64,000 bases of DNA from CAYLLT01 sp964384465. GTDB lineage: Bacteria > Planctomycetota > Phycisphaerae > UBA1845 > PWPN01. Under the pieces are notes generated by a model, which ran no database searches, was not told the origin of the DNA, and saw nothing but the letters and a program-made list of their open reading frames with translations. This document shows, one piece after another, positions 1 to 8,191 of the stretch. Position 1 is the first letter of the stretch. Every line of letters starts with the position of its first letter. The stretch is taken from NCBI GenBank assembly GCA_964384465.1, contig CAYLLT010000008.1:1-64000 (forward strand). The letters are read 5' to 3'. Made by a program: the position numbers and the translations under genes.

Positions 1-480
1 ATGATGATCTGGGGAATCAACTTCAGCGACGACACGCCCGTCACGGTGAACTTCAGACTGCCCACCAGCAAGCTGCTCTCGGCGACGCTGAAGCGTTACG
101 GCAAGCCGGGGCCTGACAACCAGGGCGGCGACACCAGCCTGACCGCTTCCACCGGCTTGGCGTGGGACCAGCAGGACGTGACCGCCGGTCTGGACCTGCG
201 CCACTTCGCGTTCACCATGGAGGACGCGGAGATCACCGTGCTGGTTCTGCACATTGTGCCGAGCTGCCGGTCCGACTTCGATTGGGACGGCGACGTGGAC
301 ATCGTCGACTTCGGGCACCTGCAGGCGTGCCTGACCGGACCGGGCGTCCCGCAGGTCGATCCGTACTGCGCGGACACGCTGTTTACCGCCGACACGGACG
401 TTGACGGAAACGATATGGTCATCTTCCTCAAGTGCCTCACCGGTCCGGATGTGCCCTCGAATCCGAACTGCGAGCAGTAA
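1..480 (+). CDS. C-terminal part of a secreted protein with dockerin-type repeats
   Basis: The open frame runs from the window edge, so the 5' end is probably missing even though an ATG happens to lie at position 1. The last 70 residues hold two calcium-loop-like repeats of the dockerin type I kind: DFDWDGDVDIVDFGHLQAC and, about 35 residues later, DTDVDGNDMVIFLKC, each followed by LTGP. Such tails end many large secreted planctomycete proteins and are thought to mediate protein-protein attachment at the cell surface. The part before the repeats (residues 1-80) looks like the end of a beta-rich domain with no recognisable catalytic motif. The dockerin-like assignment is fairly sure; the function of the whole protein cannot be told from this piece. 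Confidence 0.75.
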   Translation: MMIWGINFSDDTPVTVNFRLPTSKLLSATLKRYGKPGPDNQGGDTSLTASTGLAWDQQDVTAGLDLRHFAFTMEDAEITVLVLHIVPSCRSDFDWDGDVDIVDFGHLQACLTGPGVPQVDPYCADTLFTADTDVDGNDMVIFLKCLTGPDVPSNPNCEQ

Positions 481-554
481 AATGAACTACGGCGGGCCGG
501 CTTCTGCGGGATGGCGATGAGGACGAGAGCGACTTCGGCCATCTTCAGAACCGT

Positions 555-3451
555 TCAATTCAGCATCTTGCGCAGGACGGTCTGGAGGATGCCGCCGTTG
601 CGGTAGTATTCGATTTCGACCGGCGTGTCGATGCGGCACACGGCGGTGAAGGAGAGGGTTGTGCCGTCGGGGCGCGAGGCGGTGACGGTCAGCTCCTGTT
701 GCGGCTTCAGCGAGTCGTCGAGGCCGTTGATGGTGAAAGTTTCGTAACCGGTGAGGCCGAGCGATTCGCGCGTCTGGCTTTCCTTGTACTGGAGCGGGAG
801 GATGCCCATGCCCACCAGGTTGCTGCGGTGGATGCGNNNNNNNNNNCGGCGATGACGGCGCGAACGCCGAGCAGCATGGTGCCTTTGGCCGCCCAGTCGC
901 GCGAGGAGCCGGTGCCGTATTCCTTGCCGGCGATCACCATCAATGGCGTGCCGGTTTGCTTGTATTTCATGGCGGCATCGTAGATGGACATGATGGATTG
1001 CGAATCGCGAAGGGTCGTCGACGACCCAATTGCGGATTGCGGATTTCCCGGTCCGAGATAGAGGGTGACACCGCCTTCGGTACCCGGCGCGAGCAGGTTG
1101 CGCAAGCGGATGTTGGCGAACGTACCGCGGGTCATCACGCGGTCGTTTCCTCGGCGGGCGCCGTAACTGTTGAAATCCGGAGGTTTCACGCCTTGTTCGA
1201 TGAGATAACGACCGGCGGGTGAATCAGGTTTGATCGAGCCGGCGGGGGAGATGTGGTCTGTCGTTACTGAATCGCCCAGTACCGCCAGGCACCTCGCGTT
1301 TGCAATCGACTGGATCGAGCCCGACTCACGGGCCATGTTCTCGAAAAACGGCGGCTCCTGGATGTAAGTGGACGAGGGATTCCACTGATACAGTTCGCGG
1401 CCGGTCACGGTGATCTTCCGCCATTCCTCGTCGCCGGCGAAAACGTCCGCGTACTTGCTGCGGAACTGATCGGAGCTGACGCACTGCTGAATCGTCCGGC
1501 GGATTTCCTGCTGGCTCGGCCAGATGTCGCGCAGGTAAACCGGCGAGCCGCTCCTGTCCTTGCCAATGGGTTCGGTGACCAGATCGATGTCCACGGTGCC
1601 CGCGAGAGCGTACGCGACGACCAGCGGCGGGCTGGCCAGGTAGTTCGCCCGCACGTCGGGGTTGATGCGGCCCTCGAAGTTGCGATTACCGCTGAGCACC
1701 GCGCTCACGACGAGATCGTTCTGGTGGACGGCCGCGCTGATCTCGTCCGGGAGCGGGCCGGAGTTGCCGATGCACGTCGTGCAGCCGTAGCCGACGAGGT
1801 TGAAGCCGAGACGGTCCAGGTGGGGCGTCAGGCCCGCCTTATTCAAGTAATCCGTGACCACGCGGCTGCCGGGAGCGAGACTGGTCTTGACCCACGGCTT
1901 GACGCTCAGGCCCTTCTCGACGGCCTTCTTCGCGAGCAGGCCGGCGGCCAGCATCACCGAAGGGTTCGACGTGTTGGTGCAACTGGTGATGGCGGCAATG
2001 ACCACCGCGCCGTGACGCAGTGCGAAGCGCTTTCCGGCATATTCGACTTGGACACCCTCGGCATCACTCGGCGCTTCGAGGACCGCGACCGCAGTATCCT
2101 GCGCGGCCGTAGCCGACGAGCCGCTTGTGGAGGCAGCGGATTTTCCGAAGGTGGTGCCGAGATCCTTTCGCCACTGTGACTTCATCGCGGTGAGCGGCAC
2201 NNNNNNNNNNCCGCCCTCCCAGTCCATCCGCCGCGCATTCGGCAGCTCCGCGAACTGCTCCCTGAACGCCTCGCGCAGGCTCTCCCTGACGGCGGCCAGC
2301 GGCACGCGGTCCTGCGGCCGCTTCGGCCCGGCCAGAGACGGTTCGATGCTGCTTAGATCCAGCTCGACAATCTTCGTAAACACCGGATCGACGGTGTCGC
2401 TCCGCCACAAACCCTGCTCTTTGCAATAACGCTCGACGAGATCGATGGTGTCCTCGTCCCGGCCGGTCATGCGCAGATAATCGAGCGTCACCTGATCGAC
2501 GGGGAAAATGCCCATCGTCGCGCCGTATTCCGGGGCCATGTTGGCGATGGTAGCCCGATCCGGCAGCGACAGGCTGGCTAATCCGTTGCCGAAGAATTCG
2601 ACAAACTGGCCGACCACGCCGATCTTGCGGAGCATCTGCGTGACGGTCAGGACGAGATCGGTCGCGGTGGCCCCTTCCGGCAACTGGCCGGAGAGTTTGA
2701 AGCCGACCACCTGCGGCGTGAGCATATAGATGGGCTGGCCGAGCATGACCGCTTCGGCTTCGATGCCGCCGACGCCCCAGCCGACGACGCCGAGGCCGTT
2801 GATCATCGTGGTGTGGCTGTCGGTGCCGACGAGGCTGTCGGGGAACGCGACTCCCGAGTTCGTCAGCACAACCTTCGCAAGATATTCGAGGTTCACCTGG
2901 TGCACGATGCCGGTTGCGGGCGGGACGACGCGGAAATTGTTGAACGCCTGCTGGCCCCATTTGAGGAATTCGTACCGTTCGCGGTTGCGTTCGAACTCCT
3001 TGACCTTGTTGATCTCCAGCGCGGCGGCGGAGCCGAAGGCATCCACCTGCACGGAATGGTCGATTACCAGATCGCAGGGCACCTGCGGGTTGATCAGCTT
3101 TGGATCGCCGCCGAGCCGCTGCATGGCCGACCGCATGGCGGCCAGATCGACGAGACTGGGCACACCAGTAAAATCCTGGAGGATGACGCGGGCCGGCTTG
3201 AAGGGCAGCTCGACCGGGGCCGGCGCCGCCGCGTTCCACGAGGCCAGCCGGGTGACGTCTGCTTCGTTCACCTGGAACCCGTCGGTGTTGCGCAGGGCAC
3301 TTTCCAGCAGGATTTTGATCGAAAAGGGCAGGCGGTCGATGTGGCCGATGCCGCTTTCGGTGAGCTTGCCGAGCCGGTGGATCTGAACCGCCCCGGCCGC
3401 GCATTTCAGGATCGATTCCGCGCCGAACGGGTTTCCGCTTGATGATGACAT
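555..3451 (-). CDS. acnA: Aconitate hydratase (AcnA/IRP1 type), interrupted by two assembly gaps
   Basis: Aconitase isomerises citrate to isocitrate in the TCA cycle using a 4Fe-4S cluster. The start at 3451 is chosen because AGGAGG lies five bases upstream. Family motifs follow in order: GTDSHTTMING near residue 210, SCTNTSNPS near 490, GYGCTTCIGNSG near 560 (three cluster cysteines in total), GDSVTTDHISPAGS, and GKEYGTGSSRDWAAKG near the C-terminus. Two 10-N runs interrupt it. The one at 2201-2210 keeps frame. The one at 837-846 falls between VRAVIA and RIHRSNLVGMG, where the family has ESFE or ESYE; 11 bases are needed but 10 Ns are present, so the apparent frameshift is a gap-padding artefact. 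With the missing base the product is about 965 residues, longer than the usual 890-900. Part of the excess is a repeat-derived insertion at 995-1045. The gene stands alone and faces the upstream dockerin gene. Confidence 0.95.
837..846. other. Assembly gap (10 N) inside acnA
   Basis: Ten Ns replace real sequence. The flanks read VRAVIA and RIHRSNLVGMG in two different frames; the conserved aconitase sequence between them needs 11 bases, so the true gap is probably one base longer than shown. Confidence 0.9.
995..1045. repeat. Family B repeat (GCGGATT type) with nested 16-bp palindrome, inside acnA
   Basis: The unit GGATTGCGAATCGCGAA / TTGCGGATTGCGGATT matches the family B repeat seen at 9037, 11190, 28880, 33853 and 49791. 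It is split by the palindrome GGGTCGTCGACGACCC at 1012-1027, with AA on both sides. Read on the minus strand it adds about 17 residues (from NPQSAIGSST onwards) between LYLG and SIMSIYDAAM, a place where other aconitases have only a short loop. Confidence 0.85.
2201..2210. other. Assembly gap (10 N) inside acnA
   Basis: Ten Ns between RMDWEG and VPLTAMKSQW. The aconitase frame is kept across them, so the true length is 10 or differs from 10 by a multiple of three. Confidence 0.9.
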
Positions 3452-3628
3452 GCCAGCCTCCTGCACTGCCTTTCCGACGGGATCATAGCCGAATTCGAGC
3501 CTTCCGGGAATTCCGACCGCTGGCTGCGGTGCCGGCGTCGCCCGATGAGTATAAAATTTCAACCGTGGCCTTCCGCCGGTGAGGTGCTCCGGGTTTTTCC
3601 AGAACTCTGCCAGAAAAGACGCTGACTC

Positions 3629-3919
3629 ATGATGCGCATGGCGAAAATCATCCAGGCTGCCACGTGGGCCGCCACCTGGGCGGTGATCGTCTGGACGTTC
3701 AGCTCGCCGGGGATGCTGCCGGAACCGCTCGGGCGGCGCGTGAACGACGCGGTCGATGAGGTGGCCCGCGTCTGTCTGTGGATGTGGAATGAGCCGACCG
3801 ATGCGCTGGATGGACCGGACGAATGGACGGCCGCACGCGGCGCGCTGGCTGAATGGATGTTGCCAAAGGAGAATGCAAAAGAGGTATCGAGAGTCGATTC
3901 TGGACTCATGGCCGAGTAA
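3629..3919 (+). CDS. Small hypothetical protein with one N-terminal membrane segment
   Basis: A 96-residue frame (or 93 from the second in-frame ATG, 3638) with strong third-position GC, which suggests real coding. Residues 4-25 (AKIIQAATWAATWAVIVW) could form a membrane helix or an uncleaved signal; the rest is acidic and rich in Trp, Glu and Ala. I recognise no family. It stands alone between acnA, which is divergent, and the next small gene. No convincing Shine-Dalgarno sequence is visible, which keeps confidence low. Confidence 0.45.
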   Translation: MMRMAKIIQAATWAATWAVIVWTFSSPGMLPEPLGRRVNDAVDEVARVCLWMWNEPTDALDGPDEWTAARGALAEWMLPKENAKEVSRVDSGLMAE

Positions 3920-4258
3920 ACAATTACCGTTCGTCGCATGCCAAATCGATTTCCGACCCCTTTGTTCGTCCTTCGGCTCGCCCGCCGTTTTCTCCGCAAC
4001 TGAATCAGCAGGTTCTCGCGAAGCTCCTGACGGCGTACAGATGAACCGGCGCGATCGATTGAACAGCATTCCCGCGGAAGGCAAGCGGTCGTTCACACTT
4101 TTATTTATGCGGAGCTGGTGCGCGTCCGGATGCGAAATGCGCGGATTGTCATGCAGCAATATCCTGAGAGATAAGCATTTATGTACAAATGCTTGAATAC
4201 ACCTCGACTTTGTGATATAATTCACAGAGACCTCATCCCATGTGGAAGGAGGTGCCCA
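3920..4258. other. Intergenic region of 339 bases
   Basis: This stretch is poorer in GC than its surroundings. The only supported content is the sigma70 promoter at 4193-4221 and the ribosome binding site AAGGAGG at 4246-4252 for the gene at 4259. Nothing else coding-like is seen. Confidence 0.5.
4193..4221 (+). promoter_or_regulatory. Sigma70-type promoter
   Basis: TTGAAT at 4193-4198 and a perfect TATAAT at 4216-4221 are separated by 17 bases, the optimal spacing. Transcription would start near 4228, leaving a leader of about 30 bases with AAGGAGG before the ATG at 4259. Confidence 0.8.
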
Positions 4259-4567
4259 ATGTGTCCCGAATCCAATGCTTGTTCCAATAAACCAACGCAC
4301 GGCACAATCGCCCGTCTTGTTGGAGCGGTAACCTGGTCAGTCTTCGGGAATCCCCTGGCTGTCATCGTCGCGGTGATGGGTATCTGGCTTGTCGTTCTAC
4401 TCCTGGTTGGCATTCCTCGCTTCACGGCCGGGGCGGGCGGGTGGGGGCTGACAGACATACTGAGCTGCGGAGTGAGCCTGACAGCTTTGGTTCTGGCAAC
4501 AGGTCTGGCCTTGGGGCATCTGGTGATTACCACTATCGCGGTGTGGGGCGTACACGAACCGTTATAG
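4259..4567 (+). CDS. Small two-helix membrane protein of unknown function
   Basis: The ATG at 4259 is preferred over an in-frame ATG at 4181 because AAGGAGG lies six bases before it and the earlier ATG lies upstream of the promoter -10 box. The 102-residue product begins with a short cysteine-containing segment (MCPESNAC), followed by two long hydrophobic helices at about residues 25-52 and 70-97. No family is recognised. It has its own strong promoter and does not look like part of an operon. Confidence 0.7.
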   Translation: MCPESNACSNKPTHGTIARLVGAVTWSVFGNPLAVIVAVMGIWLVVLLLVGIPRFTAGAGGWGLTDILSCGVSLTALVLATGLALGHLVITTIAVWGVHEPL

Positions 4568-5062
4568 TGGGCTCGGCCTGACAGGAACCGAAGAAAACGG
4601 GTTCGATTCCTGACTCGATGCCGAGTCGCCGCCGGCTGCCGACGCGGTCTTGTACGCTTCATCGCTTCAATGGATCAGGTGCGTCGCTGTTCGACGGCCG
4701 TAGACGCGATATACAATGCCCTCCTTCGTGAACGTGTAACCCAGCGCCCCGGCCGCATCAGTATTGTCATCGGCCTCACAACCCATGTGCTCACATTTTG
4801 ATGCCTGAACCATCGCAGCCTGATCCTCAGCGATAAACGGCAATTATGACCGATGCGCGTCATTGGATGCGCTTATCGGACGTTCGGAACGGGGACGCGG
4901 GGACTTCTTGGAGACTCGTCTCGGACCGGCCGGTTCGGGCTCATCCTGCGCGAGCGGAATTGCCGACACAGACACAACCTATCCGATCTGCGTGGATGTA
5001 TCCCCGCCACAGGCGGGCACTGCGCGGATGGTCAGGAAGACCTTTCGGACAGTAGGCTCTGG
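4568..5062. other. Intergenic region of about 495 bases
   Basis: No gene with convincing coding character is seen. An inverted repeat CTCGGC...GCCGAG spans about 4572-4625 and encloses GGTTCGATTCC, but it does not fold as a tRNA. The frame of the following TPR gene stays open back to about 4853, without a signal peptide, domain or ribosome site, so I do not count it as coding. Confidence 0.4.
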
Positions 5063-7618
5063 ATGAGCGACATCCCGCACAATCAAGGCCCGCCCAGAGA
5101 CGCCGGCCACGGGCCTCCGCCAGAACCGAGCGGCTTCGGCCGCGCAGGCGGGGGGGCGGCGCTGCGGGGACGCTGGCAGATCCCCTTATTGGTGATATCC
5201 ATTGCCGCGCTGACTGCGGGAATCTGGCGGCTGCGTCCGCAGCCAAAGCCGCCCAGTTTCGCTACTCTCTATGCGCACGCCGTGGCCCTGAAGGACACGG
5301 GCCTGTATCCGGAAGCCAGCGACTGCATCAAATCCATCCTCAAGGCGCCGCAGCTTCTCCCGGAAGAGAAGCGGCAGCTTCACCGGCTGATGGCGACGGT
5401 CATCTTCGCCCACGAGCAGGGCAATGCCGTCCACGGCACGCAGAACGCGGAACGGATCATCGAGAACAGCGACCAGGCCGTCGCCGAGCCGGGGCTTCAC
5501 GACGCCGAGATGCACTGGATCCGCGCGCAGGCGTGGGAATGGCTGCGGAAACCGGGCGAGGCGCTGGCCGACTATCGCCAGGTGATCGCCAAGGACGACG
5601 CGAACAGCCCGCGGTTATGGCCCACGCGCAAGCGGATACTCGAAATCCAGCGGACGATCGAGGCGATGACGGCGCAGCAGTTGCACGCCGCGTATGACAC
5701 GTTCATCTCCACCGCGGGGATCAGCGACGAGCTGCGGTATTGGGCGGCCGAGCAGAAGGTCGAGCTTTGGGCCAAAGAGAACCAGCACGCCGAAGCCGAG
5801 AAGTTTCTGGCGGGCCAGGAACACCGTTTCGAAGAGCCCGAGTGGCGCAACGCGTACCAGTATTTACAGGCGCTCGCCTGGTACCGCGTCCGGCGGCTGG
5901 ATGACGCCGAGCGGCAACTCCGCGTGCTCCGCGATGGATTGACGCCGGGCCAGCCGCTCTACGCCAGTACCGGCTGGCTGCTGGGCAAGGTGCTGGAGGA
6001 CCAGGAATCGCCCGAGCCGGCGCTGGGATTCTTTGAAGATGTTCTGAACAACACCACGCCGGGCCCGTACCGCACGGCGGCGCTGCTCGGGCGGGCCGAG
6101 ACGCTGGCATCGCTCAATCGTTTCGATCAATCGACCGAAACCTATCGCCAGACGCTGCGGCTGGCGGCCGAGGATCCATACAGCACGGTCGTCGATCTCC
6201 AGGTGATCCGGCAGTCCACAACGGCGCTTTATCAGTCGCTGCTGACGCAGGGCAAGCTGCGGGAGGCCATCGGCTATCTGCGCATCGCGGGGAAACTCAT
6301 TCCGCCGTCGGACAATGAAGCCCAAATCCTCCATTCGGAGCGATTGGCTGAATTGGCGTTATCGCTGGGCAAATGGATGCTCGAATCGCCGGAGGCAGCG
6401 AGTGGGATTGTAGAGCCCGAAGCGCAAGCGAGGGTTTCCGGCGAAAAACCCTCGCTTGCGCTTCGGGCTCCAGCGTCTCCGGACCGAGCAGTGGCACACG
6501 GACATTTCATCGAGGCGGGGCAGGAGTATCTGCGTCTGGCCAAACTCGTGGCGATGGATGACGACGCGTCGGCCTCGGCGGCCTGGCATGCGGCCGATGC
6601 GTTCGACCTGGCGGGCGAGCGTTTGCGGACCATGCAGGTGCTAGAAGCGCTGGTGCGTTCTCAGCCGGACAGCATGCGGGCGCCGATGGCGCTGCTGCGG
6701 CTCGGGCAGACTTATCAGGCCGGCGGCGAATACGACAAGGCCATCGCCGTTTACCAGCAAAACCTGGTAAAATTCCCGCGCACGCCCTCGGCGGTGGCAT
6801 CGCTGGTCCCGCTCTCGCAGTGTTTTCTGGCCCGCGGCGAAACCGACAAGGCCGAGCAGGTCCTGCTGAGAATCGTCGTTCGCCAGCCGGACGATCCCCT
6901 TACGCTGATCGAGCCGAAGGCGGCGGAGTACCGCGATGCGCTCTTCGGTCTGGGCGATCTCTATGCACGTCGCAGCGAGTATGAGAAATCCATCGCCCGT
7001 TACGAAGAGGCGATCGAGCGGTATCCGGACGACCCGGAATTGGATCGGGCGATGTACCTGCTGGCGGATGTTTATCGCCGCAGCGCCGCCCGTATTCGCG
7101 ACGATTTGAGCGATCCGAAGAACATCCTGACAAAAGATGATTTGCAGACCGCGTATCGCGAGCGGCTGCAGCGGGCTCGCCGGCTTTACGATCAGGTGAT
7201 CGAGCGATATCGCGCCCGGCCCGAGGACGGCCTGGCCGAGCTGGATCGGATCTACCTGAAGCTGAGTCACTTCTATCGCGGCGACGTGGTGTACGACCTG
7301 TCGCGCCTGCCGGGCCAGCCGGACCTCCGCGGTTTTGCCGAAGCACTGGAACTCTACGATCGGGCGGCGTGGCTCTACCAGTCGGATCCGATGGCCATGA
7401 CGGCGTACGTGCAGATGATCCACTGCCATCTCAGCCTGGGCAGTACGGACAAAGCCCGCATGACGCTACAGCGGGCGCGGTGGACGTTGAAGAGCATCCC
7501 GGAGGATCGCTTCGTAGCGTATTCGCCGAGCGAAACGCGGACCTTCTGGGAAGAGTATCTGACGTGGCTGGAGCGGACGCCGACGCTGGGCGTCGAGACC
7601 ACGACGGCTCCCGCCTGA
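5063..7618 (+). CDS. Membrane-anchored tetratricopeptide repeat protein
   Basis: An 851-residue protein with a proline/glycine-rich cytoplasmic start, one membrane helix at residues 39-56 (QIPLLVISIAALTAGIW), and then a long series of helical TPR-type repeats to the C-terminus. Examples are the segments starting MRAPMALLRLGQTYQAGGEY (about residue 538) and DALFGLGDLYARRSEYEKS. TPR arrays act as protein-binding scaffolds; here it would face the periplasm. A 58-base hairpin element (6413-6470) is read through in frame as residues 451-470 (EPEAQARVSGEKPSLALRAP). The start at 5063 is the first ATG next to a sensible N-terminus, but no good ribosome site is visible. The gene lies 22 bases before the flgN-like gene, so it may be cotranscribed with the flagellar regulators; its role is unknown. 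Confidence 0.8.
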   Translation: MSDIPHNQGPPRDAGHGPPPEPSGFGRAGGGAALRGRWQIPLLVISIAALTAGIWRLRPQPKPPSFATLYAHAVALKDTGLYPEASDCIKSILKAPQLLPEEKRQLHRLMATVIFAHEQGNAVHGTQNAERIIENSDQAVAEPGLHDAEMHWIRAQAWEWLRKPGEALADYRQVIAKDDANSPRLWPTRKRILEIQRTIEAMTAQQLHAAYDTFISTAGISDELRYWAAEQKVELWAKENQHAEAEKFLAGQEHRFEEPEWRNAYQYLQALAWYRVRRLDDAERQLRVLRDGLTPGQPLYASTGWLLGKVLEDQESPEPALGFFEDVLNNTTPGPYRTAALLGRAETLASLNRFDQSTETYRQTLRLAAEDPYSTVVDLQVIRQSTTALYQSLLTQGKLREAIGYLRIAGKLIPPSDNEAQILHSERLAELALSLGKWMLESPEAASGIVEPEAQARVSGEKPSLALRAPASPDRAVAHGHFIEAGQEYLRLAKLVAMDDDASASAAWHAADAFDLAGERLRTMQVLEALVRSQPDSMRAPMALLRLGQTYQAGGEYDKAIAVYQQNLVKFPRTPSAVASLVPLSQCFLARGETDKAEQVLLRIVVRQPDDPLTLIEPKAAEYRDALFGLGDLYARRSEYEKSIARYEEAIERYPDDPELDRAMYLLADVYRRSAARIRDDLSDPKNILTKDDLQTAYRERLQRARRLYDQVIERYRARPEDGLAELDRIYLKLSHFYRGDVVYDLSRLPGQPDLRGFAEALELYDRAAWLYQSDPMAMTAYVQMIHCHLSLGSTDKARMTLQRARWTLKSIPEDRFVAYSPSETRTFWEEYLTWLERTPTLGVETTTAPA
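6413..6470. repeat. Family C hairpin inside the TPR gene
   Basis: Perfect inverted repeat with 25-bp arms (6413-6437 and 6446-6470) and an 8-base loop. The arms begin GAGCCCGAAGCGCAAGCGA. Related copies lie at 10542-10607 (complete) and 63682-63710 (half). It is in frame within the TPR coding sequence. Confidence 0.95.
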
Positions 7619-7640
7619 AGCCGCTCGCGAAAGAGGCGAT

Positions 7641-8114
7641 ATGAGAACGATCGAAATGGCCGTGTCCAGCGGAACATCCGGCAAGCTTCTGGCGCTGTTG
7701 TCGGAACAGTGCGATTTGTGCCGCCGGCTGGCCGGCCTGGCCGACCGGCAGCGCGAGCGCATTACCGGCGACGAGCCGGAACTGCTGCTGACGATCCTGG
7801 CCGACCGGCAGCGGCTGATCGATCGCTTGGGCGCCTTGACCGATCTCCTGCGGCCGTATCAGCAGAACTGGAGAGAGGTCCGGGCGGGACTGGATGCACG
7901 TGATGGCCGGGAGGCGGATCGGATGGTGGCCGAGGTCAACGAGCTGCTGCTGGCGATCCTCCAGTTGGACGAGGCTGACGCGCGCATGTTGTCGGCTCGG
8001 AAGATCGCGACCGCCCGGGCGTTGACGGAGATCGGGCATCAGAGGATGGCCGGCACTGCTTATGCCATGGCCGGCGCGTCATCGCCGGCACAGGTCGATT
8101 GGACGGACGAATGA
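7641..8114 (+). CDS. flgN: FlgN-like flagellar chaperone
   Basis: The 157-residue product is almost entirely helical, with the leucine/glutamate heptads typical of FlgN, the cytoplasmic chaperone that escorts the hook-filament junction proteins FlgK and FlgL to the export gate. The pattern LLALLSEQCDLCRRLAGLAD followed by LLLTILADRQRLIDRLGALT fits the FlgN coiled-coil hairpin. The start at 7641 has AGAGG seven bases upstream. FlgN proteins are poorly conserved, so the call rests on helix pattern, size and position directly before a flagellar two-component pair. The gene ends WTDE-stop, and its last 15 bases are duplicated 77 bases downstream around an inserted hairpin element. Confidence 0.6.
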   Translation: MRTIEMAVSSGTSGKLLALLSEQCDLCRRLAGLADRQRERITGDEPELLLTILADRQRLIDRLGALTDLLRPYQQNWREVRAGLDARDGREADRMVAEVNELLLAILQLDEADARMLSARKIATARALTEIGHQRMAGTAYAMAGASSPAQVDWTDE

Positions 8115-8191
8115 ATCAGGACCGCGGCAATTCATTGCCGCAATCGCGTCAACAAGTTGACGCGGTCCTGATGGGATGGACGGACGAATGA
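8100..8191. mobile_element. Family F palindromic element flanked by a 15-bp direct repeat
   Basis: The 62-base segment 8115-8176 has perfect 12-bp outer arms (ATCAGGACCGCG at 8115-8126 and its complement at 8161-8172). Inside are two further hairpins: GGCAAT-TC-ATTGCC at 8126-8139 and CGCGTCAAC-AA-GTTGACGCG at 8145-8164. It is bounded by TGGACGGACGAATGA at 8100-8114 and again at 8177-8191. The left copy holds the stop of the flgN-like gene, the right copy the ATG of the kinase, as expected if one original ATGA overlap was duplicated on insertion. A second copy of its core lies in murF at 52437-52482. Confidence 0.85.

Noticed and set aside
555..3451. acnA as a frameshifted pseudogene
   Set aside because: The only frame change falls exactly on a 10-N gap that needs 11 bases to restore a conserved motif.
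3452..4300. Upstream extension of the aconitase frame by more than 280 residues on the minus strand
   Set aside because: The added part is Arg/Pro-rich and unlike aconitase, while the ATG at 3451 has a perfect AGGAGG; the family N-terminus fits that start.
4571..4627. tRNA-like segment with GGTTCGATTCC between CTCGGC and GCCGAG
   Set aside because: Only about 55 bases separate the arms, the T-stem pairs poorly and no anticodon arm can be formed.
8176..8190. Kinase start at the ATG at 8176 (MDGRMSATG)
   Set aside because: This ATG is created at the junction of the inserted element and the duplicated site; the ATG at 8188 matches the ancestral overlap.
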